Below are positions 1-8,400 of a stretch of 8,775 bases of DNA, piece after piece (within the stretch, counting starts at the first letter, position 1; each line of letters starts with the position of its first letter). The notes below the pieces were generated by a model, which was given only the letters and a program-made list of their open reading frames with translations, searched no databases and had not been told where the DNA came from. Source of the stretch: Chitinophaga pinensis (GTDB taxonomy: Bacteria > Planctomycetota > Phycisphaerae > Phycisphaerales > SM1A02); NCBI GenBank assembly GCA_943329105.2, contig CALQCP020000083.1, forward strand, positions 1 through 8,775, read 5' to 3'. Both the position numbers and the translations under genes were made by a program.

Positions 1-836
1 AGCGCAATCGCGGCCCATGTACCCAGCAGCGCGAGTCCGTACGCCGGCGCTACCGGACTCAATCCCTTGTCATGCATCGAACGGAACGTAGCGGGCATCA
101 AGCCGCCCCATAGATTGACGAGTGCGAGCAGCAGCAATGCCGCGGGCACTAACGCCAAGCATGCGGCACCAAGTCGGCTCCACGAGCGCGGTTCGTCACC
201 ACTCCACTGCTCCGCGTCGGACGCCGAACGACCAAGTGGCGAGCCAAGAATGCCGGCCGCCACGATGGGTGCAGCCAAGAACACGTTGGTTTGCCGCACG
301 GAAAGCGCGGCAGCAAACAACACTGCGAGTGTCAGAAAGGTGCGCGTGGTTGGCATCCACCACGCGGCGATGGCAACCATGGTTGTTCCAATCAAGACCG
401 AAAGTACATCGGTGGTCAACCACGCAGAACCGCTCAGTACATAGGTAGAAACCAAGAGCGGCAAGGTCAGCGCCAACGCCACTGCCGGTCCCGCCGCGCG
501 CGCCGCAGTGCGCCATACCAAGAGCACCAGCGCTAAACCCGCCAGCGAAGCAATGATGCGAAGCCCATGCACGCCAACGCCAAGCCGCGCAGGAACAGCC
601 ATCAGCAAGTGATATCCCGGACCAGTAGCGCTTGGGTAATCGTGCAGATCCGGTGTTGGCAACTGCGCAGCAAATTGCAGCACCGTGGGCAAATGCGCAG
701 TCGCTTCGTCCGAAGCTTCGCTGGTGGCGTCACTACCAAACATAATCACTGGCAGCACGGCACATGCAAAGAGCACGGCCAATACGCACGGGGCGCTTCG
801 CCACCAACCGCGATTTCCCTGAGTAAGTGTGTCCAC
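1..836 (-). CDS. ALG10-like GT-C membrane glycosyltransferase (3' end outside window)
   Basis: This open frame of 278 codons reaches the left edge without a stop, so the C-terminus is missing. It encodes a hydrophobic protein with about seven membrane-spanning stretches (near residues 17-35, 95-110, 118-136, 140-158, 166-182, 185-198 and 222-242) and one polar loop at 199-221. Its landmarks match eukaryotic ALG10/DIE2 in order: an acidic DE pair followed by H and P (D43, E44, H48, P50), a Pro/Gly-rich segment before the next helix (HDYPSATGPGYHLL, 65-78), LR at 92-93, TTD at 141-143 and the hallmark RQTN at 181-184. ALG10 adds the last glucose to a dolichol-linked oligosaccharide from dolichyl-phosphate-glucose; a bacterial homologue would be expected to use a polyprenyl-phosphate sugar, but donor and acceptor cannot be read from sequence. 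The GTG start lies 9 bases after the stop of the UbiA-type gene, in the same frame, with no clear Shine-Dalgarno site, which suggests one operon. Another GT-C family is the main alternative. Confidence 0.68.
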   Translation of the reverse strand, partial: MDTLTQGNRGWWRSAPCVLAVLFACAVLPVIMFGSDATSEASDEATAHLPTVLQFAAQLPTPDLHDYPSATGPGYHLLMAVPARLGVGVHGLRIIASLAGLALVLLVWRTAARAAGPAVALALTLPLLVSTYVLSGSAWLTTDVLSVLIGTTMVAIAAWWMPTTRTFLTLAVLFAAALSVRQTNVFLAAPIVAAGILGSPLGRSASDAEQWSGDEPRSWSRLGAACLALVPAALLLLALVNLWGGLMPATFRSMHDKGLSPVAPAYGLALLGTWAAIA

Positions 837-845
837 GAGTTGAAT

Positions 846-1793
846 TTACTTGAAGAGAGTGCTAAGTGCAGTTTCGGCAGGCGGCCAGAACAGCACCACC
901 AGCACCCCGATGGCAAAGAGGAGCGATGCCGCACGCGCGCTGCGATCGGCAAGAACAACGGTGACTGGACTCTCCGCACGCCCGGAGTTGGCGCGCAAAT
1001 ACAGGCGATGAATCACCACGAACACCAGCGGCGCCAGCAATGCAAATCCAGTGGCGCGCACACCAAAGATGCCGCGCGCATGATCGCTCAGCGCATAGAC
1101 CAAGTACGCCATCATGGTGATGGACCCGGTAGTGGCAAGAAGCCAATTGAGATCTTCAGCGCTGTCATAGCCAGCGCGTGGTTTCCAGTCGGTGCTGTCG
1201 CCTTGGGCGCGCGCCATGTCCGCGGCGCGGAGGTCGCCAAGACGCTTGACGAATCCTAAGAACAGCGTGAGCGCAAAGACCACCACCACTAGCCACGTCG
1301 ACACTGCAATGCCAAGTGCTAACGCTCCGGCAATGGCGCGCAGTACAAATCCACTGGCCACCGTCAACACATCAAGAAGCCGCACCCGCTTCAACTTCGC
1401 GTTGTATGCCACCTGTAGCACGATGTACGTACCAATCACTGCCAAGACGGCGGGCCGCACGCACCACGCCACTGCGATGGAACCAATGACCAGCGCCACA
1501 CCAATCGTTATTGCAAACTGCGGGGTGATCGCACCCGATGCCACCGGCCGACGACGTTTGGTTGGATGCTTGCGATCTTCTTGAAAGTCGAGCGCATCGT
1601 TCACTGCGTAGAAGCCACTGCCCGCCATGGAGAACGCAATCACCGTGAGCGCCACGTTCCATAGTTGCTCCGCGATCTGTTCTGGCTGCGCACCGCGACC
1701 CTCACCAGCGAGCCAAAAGACAAGCGGGACCAGAACGAAGACGTTCTTGGCCCAGTCGCCGGGTCGGAGGAGTCGTAGCGGAGCGGGGAGCAT
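846..1793 (-). CDS. UbiA-family prenyltransferase, likely decaprenyl-phosphate phosphoribosyltransferase
   Basis: A 315-residue polytopic membrane protein of the UbiA superfamily. The N-terminal RPGDWAKN (10-17) is typical of the DPPR-synthase branch (mycobacterial Rv3806c type) rather than of ubiquinone or haem-O enzymes. The first Asp-rich motif is NDALDFQED (65-73), followed by RKHPTKRRRP; the second conserved block is YNAKLKRVRLLD (130-141) with GFVLRAIAGA (148-157). LFLGFVKR (177-184) and a late LADRS (281-285) also fit. Enzymes of this branch transfer 5-phosphoribose from PRPP to polyprenyl phosphate, the first step towards a lipid-linked pentose (arabinose in mycobacteria). The length is normal and all key residues are present. 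The ATG at 1793 is the only reasonable start, because an in-frame TGA sits two codons upstream. There is no Shine-Dalgarno site. The gene lies between hemW (157-base gap) and the GT-C gene (9-base gap). Family membership is secure; the exact prenyl chain and sugar are inferred. Confidence 0.88.
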   Translation of the reverse strand: MLPAPLRLLRPGDWAKNVFVLVPLVFWLAGEGRGAQPEQIAEQLWNVALTVIAFSMAGSGFYAVNDALDFQEDRKHPTKRRRPVASGAITPQFAITIGVALVIGSIAVAWCVRPAVLAVIGTYIVLQVAYNAKLKRVRLLDVLTVASGFVLRAIAGALALGIAVSTWLVVVVFALTLFLGFVKRLGDLRAADMARAQGDSTDWKPRAGYDSAEDLNWLLATTGSITMMAYLVYALSDHARGIFGVRATGFALLAPLVFVVIHRLYLRANSGRAESPVTVVLADRSARAASLLFAIGVLVVLFWPPAETALSTLFK

Positions 1794-1950
1794 GCACCAT
1801 CACTATCGGAATCTGCGGGCGCTTTCATTCCCAAACTTCCCCAGGAAGGGGTGAGATCCTCCGGAAACTCCTAAAAATGCCATTTGGAGCACCACAAATC
1901 TCCCGGATCGCGGGCGGCCAGGGTCATTCCAGCGGTTACATCAAAGCCCC

Positions 1951-3180
1951 TTAGACCAGGCGCGCCAGGACCGTATTGGCAACCATCATGCCCGCGGCGG
2001 TGAACCGCAGCGAACCTCCGGTGTGCTCCATCATGCCCTCAGCAACTGCTTGTGCAATGGCGGTCGCTCGCTCCGAGCCGCGTTCGCCAAGCTGCAGAAT
2101 CTCGGCAAGTTCAACTTCGGAAATGCCCGCGTGCAGACGTAAGCCCATCATGAGCCGCTCCCCAGCGCGCATATCCGGCGTCACTCGCTCCACATCAACG
2201 GCGGGACTCGTACCTTCGGCGGCAAGCCAATCACCTAAGCGCGGAACATTCTTCCAGCGCACGCCCTGCGCATGACCCGATGCACTGGGCCCAATGGCAA
2301 GCCAATCGCGATTACGCCAATACAGCAAGTTGTGCCGACACTCTTCGGCGTGCGGATCGCCGTTCCGAATCCGCCCCCAGTTACTGACTTCGTAATGAGC
2401 AAAGCCAGCATCGCGCAAGACGGTGGCGGCGCGCTCCAACATGTTCGCTTCCAGGCCGTCATCGCAGGGCTCAAATTCGCCGCGCTCCATACGCACGGTC
2501 ATCGCGGTATTTGCCTCATAGGTGAGACCGTAGCAACTGAGATGATCGGTTCCCAGCTGCAGTGCCTGGCGCAGGTCTAACTCCCACTCGGTAAGGGTGC
2601 CACCAGGAATGCCAAAGATCAGATCGACATTGATGCGTTCGATGCCCGCGGCGCGCAGCAATCCAATGGCGCGCGCAACGCTGGCTGGATCATGCCAACG
2701 CTCCAGCGTCTTCAAGTGACGTTCGTTGAAACTCTGTGCGCCAAGTGAGACGCGGTTCACGCCGCTCTCAACAAGTGCGCACGCCACTTCAGCGGTCACG
2801 GTTTCTGGATTGGCTTCCACGGTCCATTCCGCACCGGGCGCGAGCGGCAGCCGAGTACGGATCGAGCTCAGAACCGCGCGCAATACCGGCGGCCGCAACA
2901 GCGTGGGTGTTCCTCCACCAACGAACACAGTGTGCAGCGGCGCGTGCACCCAAGGCGCCATGGCTGCCAATTCCGCATCAGCACGTGCGGCATAGGCCTC
3001 CTGACGATCTTGGGTATCAACAAAGCTATAAAAATCGCAGTAATGGCACTTATGGAAACAGAACGGAACGTGAACATACGCGCCCTCAAACTGCGGCGTG
3101 ATGCCAGCAAGAGCCTGATCCACACGCATGGCGTATGCGTCGGGCGAACCCTGCCCGGCGATGGTGAGCGCGGTGGCCAT
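1951..3180 (-). CDS. hemW: HemW-type radical SAM protein (coproporphyrinogen III oxidase-like haem chaperone)
   Basis: About 409 residues from the ATG at 3180. The radical-SAM cluster motif is PFCFHKCHYCDFYSF, with the three cysteines that bind the 4Fe-4S cluster spaced C-x3-C-x2-C. The fourth Cys of HemN (C-x3-C-x2-C-x-C) is Phe here, which points to HemW rather than oxygen-independent coproporphyrinogen oxidase. Further signatures in order are GGGTPTLL, EANPE, SLGAQSFNERHLK, the FGIPGGT block, HLSCYGLTYE, HYEVSNW and the HemW-type HNLLYWRNRDWLAIGPSASGH region, then the C-terminal winged-helix-like tail. HemW binds haem and is thought to deliver it to respiratory proteins. The frame can be extended to a TTG at 3189, but the ATG is preferred; M21 in the TTG-based numbering is a further alternative, since the core begins only about 30 residues in. 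It is transcribed divergently from purA and is probably first of the hemW-UbiA-GT-C set, although the 157-base gap could hold another promoter. Confidence 0.92.
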   Translation of the reverse strand: MATALTIAGQGSPDAYAMRVDQALAGITPQFEGAYVHVPFCFHKCHYCDFYSFVDTQDRQEAYAARADAELAAMAPWVHAPLHTVFVGGGTPTLLRPPVLRAVLSSIRTRLPLAPGAEWTVEANPETVTAEVACALVESGVNRVSLGAQSFNERHLKTLERWHDPASVARAIGLLRAAGIERINVDLIFGIPGGTLTEWELDLRQALQLGTDHLSCYGLTYEANTAMTVRMERGEFEPCDDGLEANMLERAATVLRDAGFAHYEVSNWGRIRNGDPHAEECRHNLLYWRNRDWLAIGPSASGHAQGVRWKNVPRLGDWLAAEGTSPAVDVERVTPDMRAGERLMMGLRLHAGISEVELAEILQLGERGSERATAIAQAVAEGMMEHTGGSLRFTAAGMMVANTVLARLV

Positions 3181-3270
3181 GAACTGCAATCGTAGGACTA
3201 ACCCTCGCGCGGGGCGCTACCATTCCCGGCTTCGCGGCAAACGCCGCAACTTCGCACCGGAGCCCCGCCC
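3181..3270. promoter_or_regulatory. Divergent hemW/purA intergenic region
   Basis: This 90-base gap separates two divergent genes and so should hold promoters for both; this follows from gene layout, not from a strong consensus. On the plus strand TACCAT (3218-3223) matches four of six bases of the -10 consensus, without a recognisable -35. On the minus strand TACGAT (plus 3189-3194) is a -10-like hexamer only 8 bases before the hemW ATG. A small hairpin, GCGGC (3234-3238) and GCCGC (3243-3247) with an AAAC loop, lies in what would be the purA leader. None of these elements is certain individually. Confidence 0.4.
3259..3262 (+). promoter_or_regulatory. Ribosome binding site of purA
   Basis: GGAG sits 8 bases before the GTG at 3271. 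It supports this non-ATG start; no in-frame ATG lies between it and the conserved core that begins about 12 residues later. Confidence 0.6.
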
Positions 3271-4635
3271 GTGACCACTGGACACCGCGTTAATCGAACT
3301 GCCCATACCGCCGTCGTTGGACTTCAGTGGGGGGACGAAGGCAAAGGCAAGATCGTTGATCTGCTCACCTCTGAGCATGACGTGATCGTTCGCTACAACG
3401 GCGGCGCCAATGCCGGTCACACCGTGCAAGTGGGCGATGAGCGCTACGCGCTGCACCTGATCCCGTCCGGAATTCTGTACGGCGACAAGACCTGCGTCAT
3501 TGGTAACGGCGTGGTGGTTGATCCGGAGAAACTCCTGCAAGAGATCGACGCACTCCGCACGCGCGGCATTCGCGTTGGCAACAACCTGCGCATCAGTGAT
3601 CGCGCCCACGTGGTCATGCCCTATCACAAGGAGCAAGATGCAGCGCTGGAGGAGTACCTCGGTTCCAAGACCGCGCATGCGCAAGGAAACCTCGCCATCG
3701 GCACCACGCGCCGCGGCATTGGCCCAGCGTATGCAGACAAGATTCGACGCTCGACCGCCATTCGCGTGGGTGATCTGCTGGACCCCGAATACCTGCGCAG
3801 CCGCCTGCATGTGATTTGCACCCTGCGCACTGCGGAACTCGAGGCGCTCGGTGTGCACACTGCGCCACTTGACCCGGATGCGTTGGCTACCAAGTACGCC
3901 GAGTTTGGCGAACGCCTGCGACCACACGTGGATGACTCCGTATACGCACTTCATGATGCCATGGGCGCTGGCAAGCGCATTCTGTTTGAAGGCGCGAACG
4001 CCAGCCTCTTGGACATTGATCACGGAACATTCCCATATGTGACCAGTAGTAACTGCTCAACCTTGGGTATTCCCTCCGGCACCGGCGTTCCCGGCAGCGC
4101 CATTGGACGCGTGTTGGGAATCATGAAGGCGTACAGCACCCGCGTTGGCGCGGGACCGTTTCCCACCGAACTTGACAATGATCTTGGGCACCGGATTCGC
4201 GAACGCGGCCGGGAATACGGCACCACCACTGGTCGACCGCGCCGCTGCGGATGGCTTGATTTGGTGGCAGTTCGTTACAGCGTCATGGTGTGTGGAGCCA
4301 CTGGTATTGCTTGCACCCTGCTGGATGTCCTGTCCGGATTCGATGAAATCAAGTTGTGCGTTGGTTACCGATTGCCGAACGGAACCACCACGGATCGCTT
4401 CATTCCTGATGCTCATCGACTGGAGGGCGTCACGCCCATCTATGAGACGATGCCGGGTTGGAGCGCAGAGATTCGCGACGCGTCCGACCGCACCACGCTG
4501 CCACAAGAGGCGCAGCGCTACCTGGCGCGTATTGAGGAAATCACCGGCGTGCCGGTGGAAGTAGTCAGCCTTGGACCGGAACGAACGCAAACGTTGGTGG
4601 ACGGTCGGCGCGCCGTGGCGCTCGCCACCGCATAA
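3271..4635 (+). CDS. purA: Adenylosuccinate synthetase
   Basis: A cytosolic enzyme that joins IMP and aspartate using GTP to give adenylosuccinate, the first committed step to AMP. It has 454 residues, slightly longer than the roughly 430 usual for bacteria; the excess is partly an 11-residue N-terminal lead before TAVVGLQWGDEGKGK (13-27). The glycine-rich loop carries the catalytic Asp (D22), and GGANAGHTV (44-52) the catalytic His (H50). Further family blocks are TTRRGIGPAYADKIRR (145-160), LLDIDHGTFPYVTSSN (246-261), KAYSTRVGAGPFPTEL (286-301) and TTTGRPRRCGWLDL (318-331). The C-terminus ends in the family-typical LGPERTQT. One oddity is GAN at 241-243, where the common sequence is GAQ and the Gln (Q224 in Escherichia coli, by my alignment) contacts IMP. 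The GTG start is supported by a GGAG site. uppS follows after 3 bases, so the two are very likely cotranscribed and perhaps translationally coupled. Confidence 0.97.
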   Translation: MTTGHRVNRTAHTAVVGLQWGDEGKGKIVDLLTSEHDVIVRYNGGANAGHTVQVGDERYALHLIPSGILYGDKTCVIGNGVVVDPEKLLQEIDALRTRGIRVGNNLRISDRAHVVMPYHKEQDAALEEYLGSKTAHAQGNLAIGTTRRGIGPAYADKIRRSTAIRVGDLLDPEYLRSRLHVICTLRTAELEALGVHTAPLDPDALATKYAEFGERLRPHVDDSVYALHDAMGAGKRILFEGANASLLDIDHGTFPYVTSSNCSTLGIPSGTGVPGSAIGRVLGIMKAYSTRVGAGPFPTELDNDLGHRIRERGREYGTTTGRPRRCGWLDLVAVRYSVMVCGATGIACTLLDVLSGFDEIKLCVGYRLPNGTTTDRFIPDAHRLEGVTPIYETMPGWSAEIRDASDRTTLPQEAQRYLARIEEITGVPVEVVSLGPERTQTLVDGRRAVALATA

Positions 4636-4638
4636 GCA

Positions 4639-5364
4639 ATGCGCGTCCCCCGTCACATTGCAATCATCATGGACGGCAACGGACGCTGGGCGGCCGCGCG
4701 TGGGTTGCCGCGCATTGCCGGACATCGCGAAGGCGCACGACGAGTGCGCGCCATTGTTGAAGAGTGCGCTCGCATCGGCGTGGAAGCGCTCACGCTGTAT
4801 TCATTCTCCAGTGAGAATTGGAAACGACCAGAAGACGAAGTCTCGGCGCTCATGGAGCTGGCCCGTCATCAACTGCAACTGGAACGGCAGATGATGCTGG
4901 CGAACAACATTCGGTTCCGCCGCATTGGCCGCCGCGAGGGACTGTCCGCCGCGGTGCTCGCTGAGTTCGACCGCACCGAGGACGAGACCAGCAACTGCAC
5001 CGGCATGACCCTGTGCCTGGCCATGAACTATGGTTCTCGGCAGGAAATGGTGGATGCCGTCCGCGCCATCGCCCTTCGGGTCCGGCGCGGGGATCTTGAC
5101 CCGGCGGCGATCGATGAATCGACCATGTCCGCGGCCCTTGAGACCCACGGACTGCCGGACCCGGACCTCTTGGTTCGAACCGCTGGGGAGCGCCGATTGT
5201 CCAATTTTCTGCTGTGGCAGGTGAGTTATGCGGAGATCTTCGTCACCGACGTCCTGTGGCCGGAGTTCAAGGTCCCGGAACTTCAAACGGCCCTTGCTGA
5301 CTTTGCCGCGCGGCGGCGCACCTACGGCGGGCTGGATGGGGCGCGAGCAGCCGGCGCCACCTGA
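4639..5364 (+). CDS. uppS: Isoprenyl transferase (undecaprenyl diphosphate synthase family)
   Basis: A cis-prenyltransferase that condenses isopentenyl diphosphate units onto farnesyl (or similar) diphosphate to make the long polyprenyl diphosphate carrier for peptidoglycan and other envelope polymers; it acts at the cytoplasmic face of the membrane. It has 241 residues, a normal length. Signatures in order are HIAIIMDGNGRWA (6-18) with the catalytic Asp D12, GHREGA (28-33), LYSFSSENWKRP (53-64), MNYGSRQEMVDAVR (129-142), and the C-terminal VRTAGERRLSNFLLWQ (179-194) followed by SYAEIFVTDVLWPEF (196-210), which holds the pyrophosphate-binding arginines and the late conserved Glu. The ATG starts 3 bases after the purA stop without an evident Shine-Dalgarno site, which fits translational coupling. 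The chain length of the product cannot be read directly. Its product would feed the UbiA-type and GT-C enzymes encoded at the left of the window. Confidence 0.96.
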   Translation: MRVPRHIAIIMDGNGRWAAARGLPRIAGHREGARRVRAIVEECARIGVEALTLYSFSSENWKRPEDEVSALMELARHQLQLERQMMLANNIRFRRIGRREGLSAAVLAEFDRTEDETSNCTGMTLCLAMNYGSRQEMVDAVRAIALRVRRGDLDPAAIDESTMSAALETHGLPDPDLLVRTAGERRLSNFLLWQVSYAEIFVTDVLWPEFKVPELQTALADFAARRRTYGGLDGARAAGAT

Positions 5365-5446
5365 ACTGCGGACGCGGATCCGGCTGAGAATGTCTCGAAT
5401 CTGGGCGATTCACCGGGGATTCTGGGTGTCCGGTTGCGTATACCCT

Positions 5447-5452
5447 GAAGGT
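5447..5452 (+). promoter_or_regulatory. Ribosome binding site of the cysteine-rich exported protein
   Basis: GAAGGT ends 5 bases before the ATG at 5458 and fixes that start. The start in turn gives a complete signal peptide, so the two observations agree. Confidence 0.6.
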
Positions 5453-5457
5453 CTCTC

Positions 5458-8400
5458 ATGCCGTCCCCCCGCTGCGCACTCCCGTCCTGCCTGCTCGCCA
5501 TCTTGATGGTGGTTGCCGGTATGGCGGTACGCCCGGCGGCAGCACAGTGCAACGATCCATCTGCCGCATGCACCACCGCTGGCAACTCCACGTGGCTGGG
5601 CGACTTAAACGCGGACAACTTGGTCAATCAGACTGACATTGATGTGTGGGCAAGTTGCATGCTCAGTCCACAGTTTTACTGCATCAGTGGCGACTTCAAT
5701 TTCGACGGTGCTATCGACGATGTTGACCGTAACTACCTCGGGCAGCTGGTTGCCATGGCGTCCAATGCCGCCATTGGCAAACTCCCCCGGGTCACCTTGT
5801 CCGAGTTACGCGTTCGTAAACCGAACGACCAGACCGACCCCACCGTTCCGCAGTCACGCTATGTGGAGATCCGTGTTCCGACGTCCGCGGTTGGTGTTCT
5901 CACCGCACCAACGGTGAATGGTGTGGTTGGTGCGGATCCCGGCCTGCGCGCGTTTCTGGAGGGTTGGTTCTACCTCAAAGTAGCGCGCTCCAACACCAGT
6001 TCCGGCAACAACCAAGTGAGTGGAACCATCGCGGTGGTGGAACCACTGACTGGAATGGCATGGGTATCTAATCCGCTCAACACCGCGTCGCGTGGATTGG
6101 GGCTGTTGGCGGATTCATCGTTTACCGGTGATGTACTCGCGGACGTGCCGCCCGCACTGGTGCCATTCATCTTTTATGGCAGCACATCGCTCGCGTTCCC
6201 AACCGGCCCTGCGGCCAACGGACGGGTTTTCCCTGCTGAATACACCACCAATGTCACCCATCTGATTGTCTTTCGCAATCCGAATCCCGCCAACACCCGC
6301 GCGTACCCCACCGTTGGTCAGCGCGTCAATGTGCCCTCCACGGTTGATATCGCACAGGTCTGCGAGCTGGCGTGGAGCGTGCGCGATACGGTGACGCTGC
6401 CACCGTGGGATGCGATTGTTGACGCGGTCACCATCGTTCGTGGCACCGATCAGAATATTTACGGATGCATCTTTGCTGACAACGGCAAGGCGTACATCGG
6501 ACCAGTGGGTGATCCATCCGATTCGTTTGCGCCGCCACACATCTATCGATGCCGTAACGCGGGCAGCCTGACCAAGGGGCCAACGGCGATCACGCCAACC
6601 AGCGACTCGCCGTTCGTTCGCAATCCATCCTGCACCGCCAACGTCACCGGATGCGGCGAGACGAACCAAGACGGAACCTTCCGCAGTTGCTTTACGTCGC
6701 AGACCGGACCGAGTTGTTCGGACGCCGACTGCTGCAACGCCGTATGCAATATTGACCCTGGTTGCTGCAACGTGGTGTGGGACCAGTCCTGCGCGGATCA
6801 AGCAGCGATCACGTGCGAGACGTGCGGAAGCACCACGGCCAGTTGCTACGTCACGCACTCGACGGCCTCCTGCAGCGATTCAAGTTGCTGCGAACGAGTC
6901 TGCGCGATCGACCCATCGTGCTGCAATTCTTCCTGGGATTCGGACTGCGTCACACTTGCCACCACCAATTGCCTTGCCTGCGGAGCTGAGGGAAGCGGTG
7001 CCTGTGACACGGTGCATACCCTGCCCTATTGCGATGATTCCAGTTGCTGCACCACCGTTTGCAACCTGAATCCGTACTGCTGCACCACGGGTTGGGATCA
7101 AAGCTGCGTTGATACGCAAGCGGTTTCCTGCCAAGGCTGCGGCTCGGTGAACACCGGACCGTGCTGCATCGCGCATGCAACACCGTACTGCAGCAACAGT
7201 CTGTGCTGCGGAGCTGTGTGCGCGCTCGACCCATTCTGCTGCACGTCTTCCTGGGATATCAGTTGCACACAGGTTGCGTTGGTTACTCCAAGTTGCAGCA
7301 GCGAAAGTTGCGCATGCGGCGGTGATCTTGACGCCGGGCGTGAATCAAGTTGCTTCGTCGTTCACGCGCGCATCGGCTGCGCGGATTCGTTCTGCTGCCA
7401 AACGGTGTGCCAGCGCGATCCGTACTGCTGCTATGTCACTTGGGACGAATCGTGCGTTGAGATTGCCAATGACCTGTGCTCATCAGAGCCTGGTTGCCTT
7501 GATCCGGTCACTTCGCTGCCAGTGAATGGCAGTTGCTACATCGCGCATCCAACGGCCGTGGGATGCGACAAACCTGGCTGCTGCAGCCAAGTGTGCGCCG
7601 ATCCAGATTTTGTTTACTGCTGCCAAATTGGGTGGGATGCCGCCTGTGCGCTACGGGCTGTTGAAATCTGCGACCAGTGCGGCGATCCGCTGTCCGGAAG
7701 TTGCTACACGCCGCACGCATCACCAAACTGCGCGGACGGAGCCTGCTGCACGGCGGTGTGCCTGATCGATTCATTCTGCTGTTCCGATCAGTGGGATGAC
7801 GTGTGCGTCTCCACCGCAGGCATCACCTGTGCCAATCCAGCCGATGTATGCGGATCGAATGATGGTTCGCTGCGCAGCTGCTGGATTCCCAACTACACCC
7901 GTGGCTGCAGCGATGGTGCGTGCTGCGCCCTAGTGTGCGAGTCGATCGACCCCTACTGCTGCGAAGCGCGCTGGGACGCCGTATGCGCACGCGAGGCAAC
8001 GTTCATTTGCACCCCAACGTTTGTAGTCTCCATCGGACGCGAAGGTTGCCTGACCGCGCACGCGTCGGTGGGATGCGCCAATGCGGACTGCAGCCGCGCG
8101 GTGTGCAGTGTTGATCCATCATGCTGCACAACGGCGTGGGATCAGGGATGCGTGCTGGTGGCAACGGCCGTCTGCCCGGCGCCTGAGGGCTGCCCCGCAG
8201 AGGGTGATTGCTTTGCCTCGCATGAGAATCCAGGCTGCCGCGATTCATCCTGCTGTAACGGCGTGTGCGCGGCGGATCCATCGTGCTGCCAAGGCGAGTG
8301 GGACAGCACATGCGTCAGCACCGCACGAACGTTGTGCAAGGTGCCCGCCGACAGCGGCTGGACCTGCCCATGTCGCGGCAGTTGCTTTGAGACGCATGAC

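Noticed and set aside
567..1259. A 230-codon plus-strand frame across the end of the UbiA-type gene and the start of the GT-C gene.
   Set aside because: The protein is Arg/His/Gln-rich with no motif, and it is antisense to two genes with clear family signatures on the minus strand.
1830..1855. A possible terminator around the CTTCC-CCA-GGAAG inverted repeat in the 157-base gap.
   Set aside because: The stem has only five pairs, there is no T-run after it on either strand, and its position before the UbiA-type gene does not suit a terminator for hemW.
3217..4023. A 268-codon open frame on the minus strand opposite purA.
   Set aside because: It lies inside the strongly conserved purA coding region, its protein has no recognisable features, and long antisense frames are expected from the codon bias of GC-rich genes.
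4057..4725. A 222-codon minus-strand frame opposite the end of purA and the start of uppS.
   Set aside because: It spans two well-supported genes and reads as low-information shadow sequence.
5395..5430. GAATC-TGGGC-GATTC inverted repeat and a second GATTCTGGG copy after uppS, considered as a terminator.
   Set aside because: A five-pair stem without a T-run is too weak to call, and no longer pairing was found.
5434..5446. TTGCGTATACCCT considered as a promoter for the exported-protein gene.
   Set aside because: TATACC resembles a -10 box, but there is no -35 at a suitable distance and it sits almost on top of the Shine-Dalgarno site, so it is not called.
6115..6858. A 247-codon minus-strand frame opposite the exported protein.
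   Set aside because: It is antisense to the lamin-tail-like and first repeat regions, shows no family features, and the plus-strand frame is continuous and coherent.
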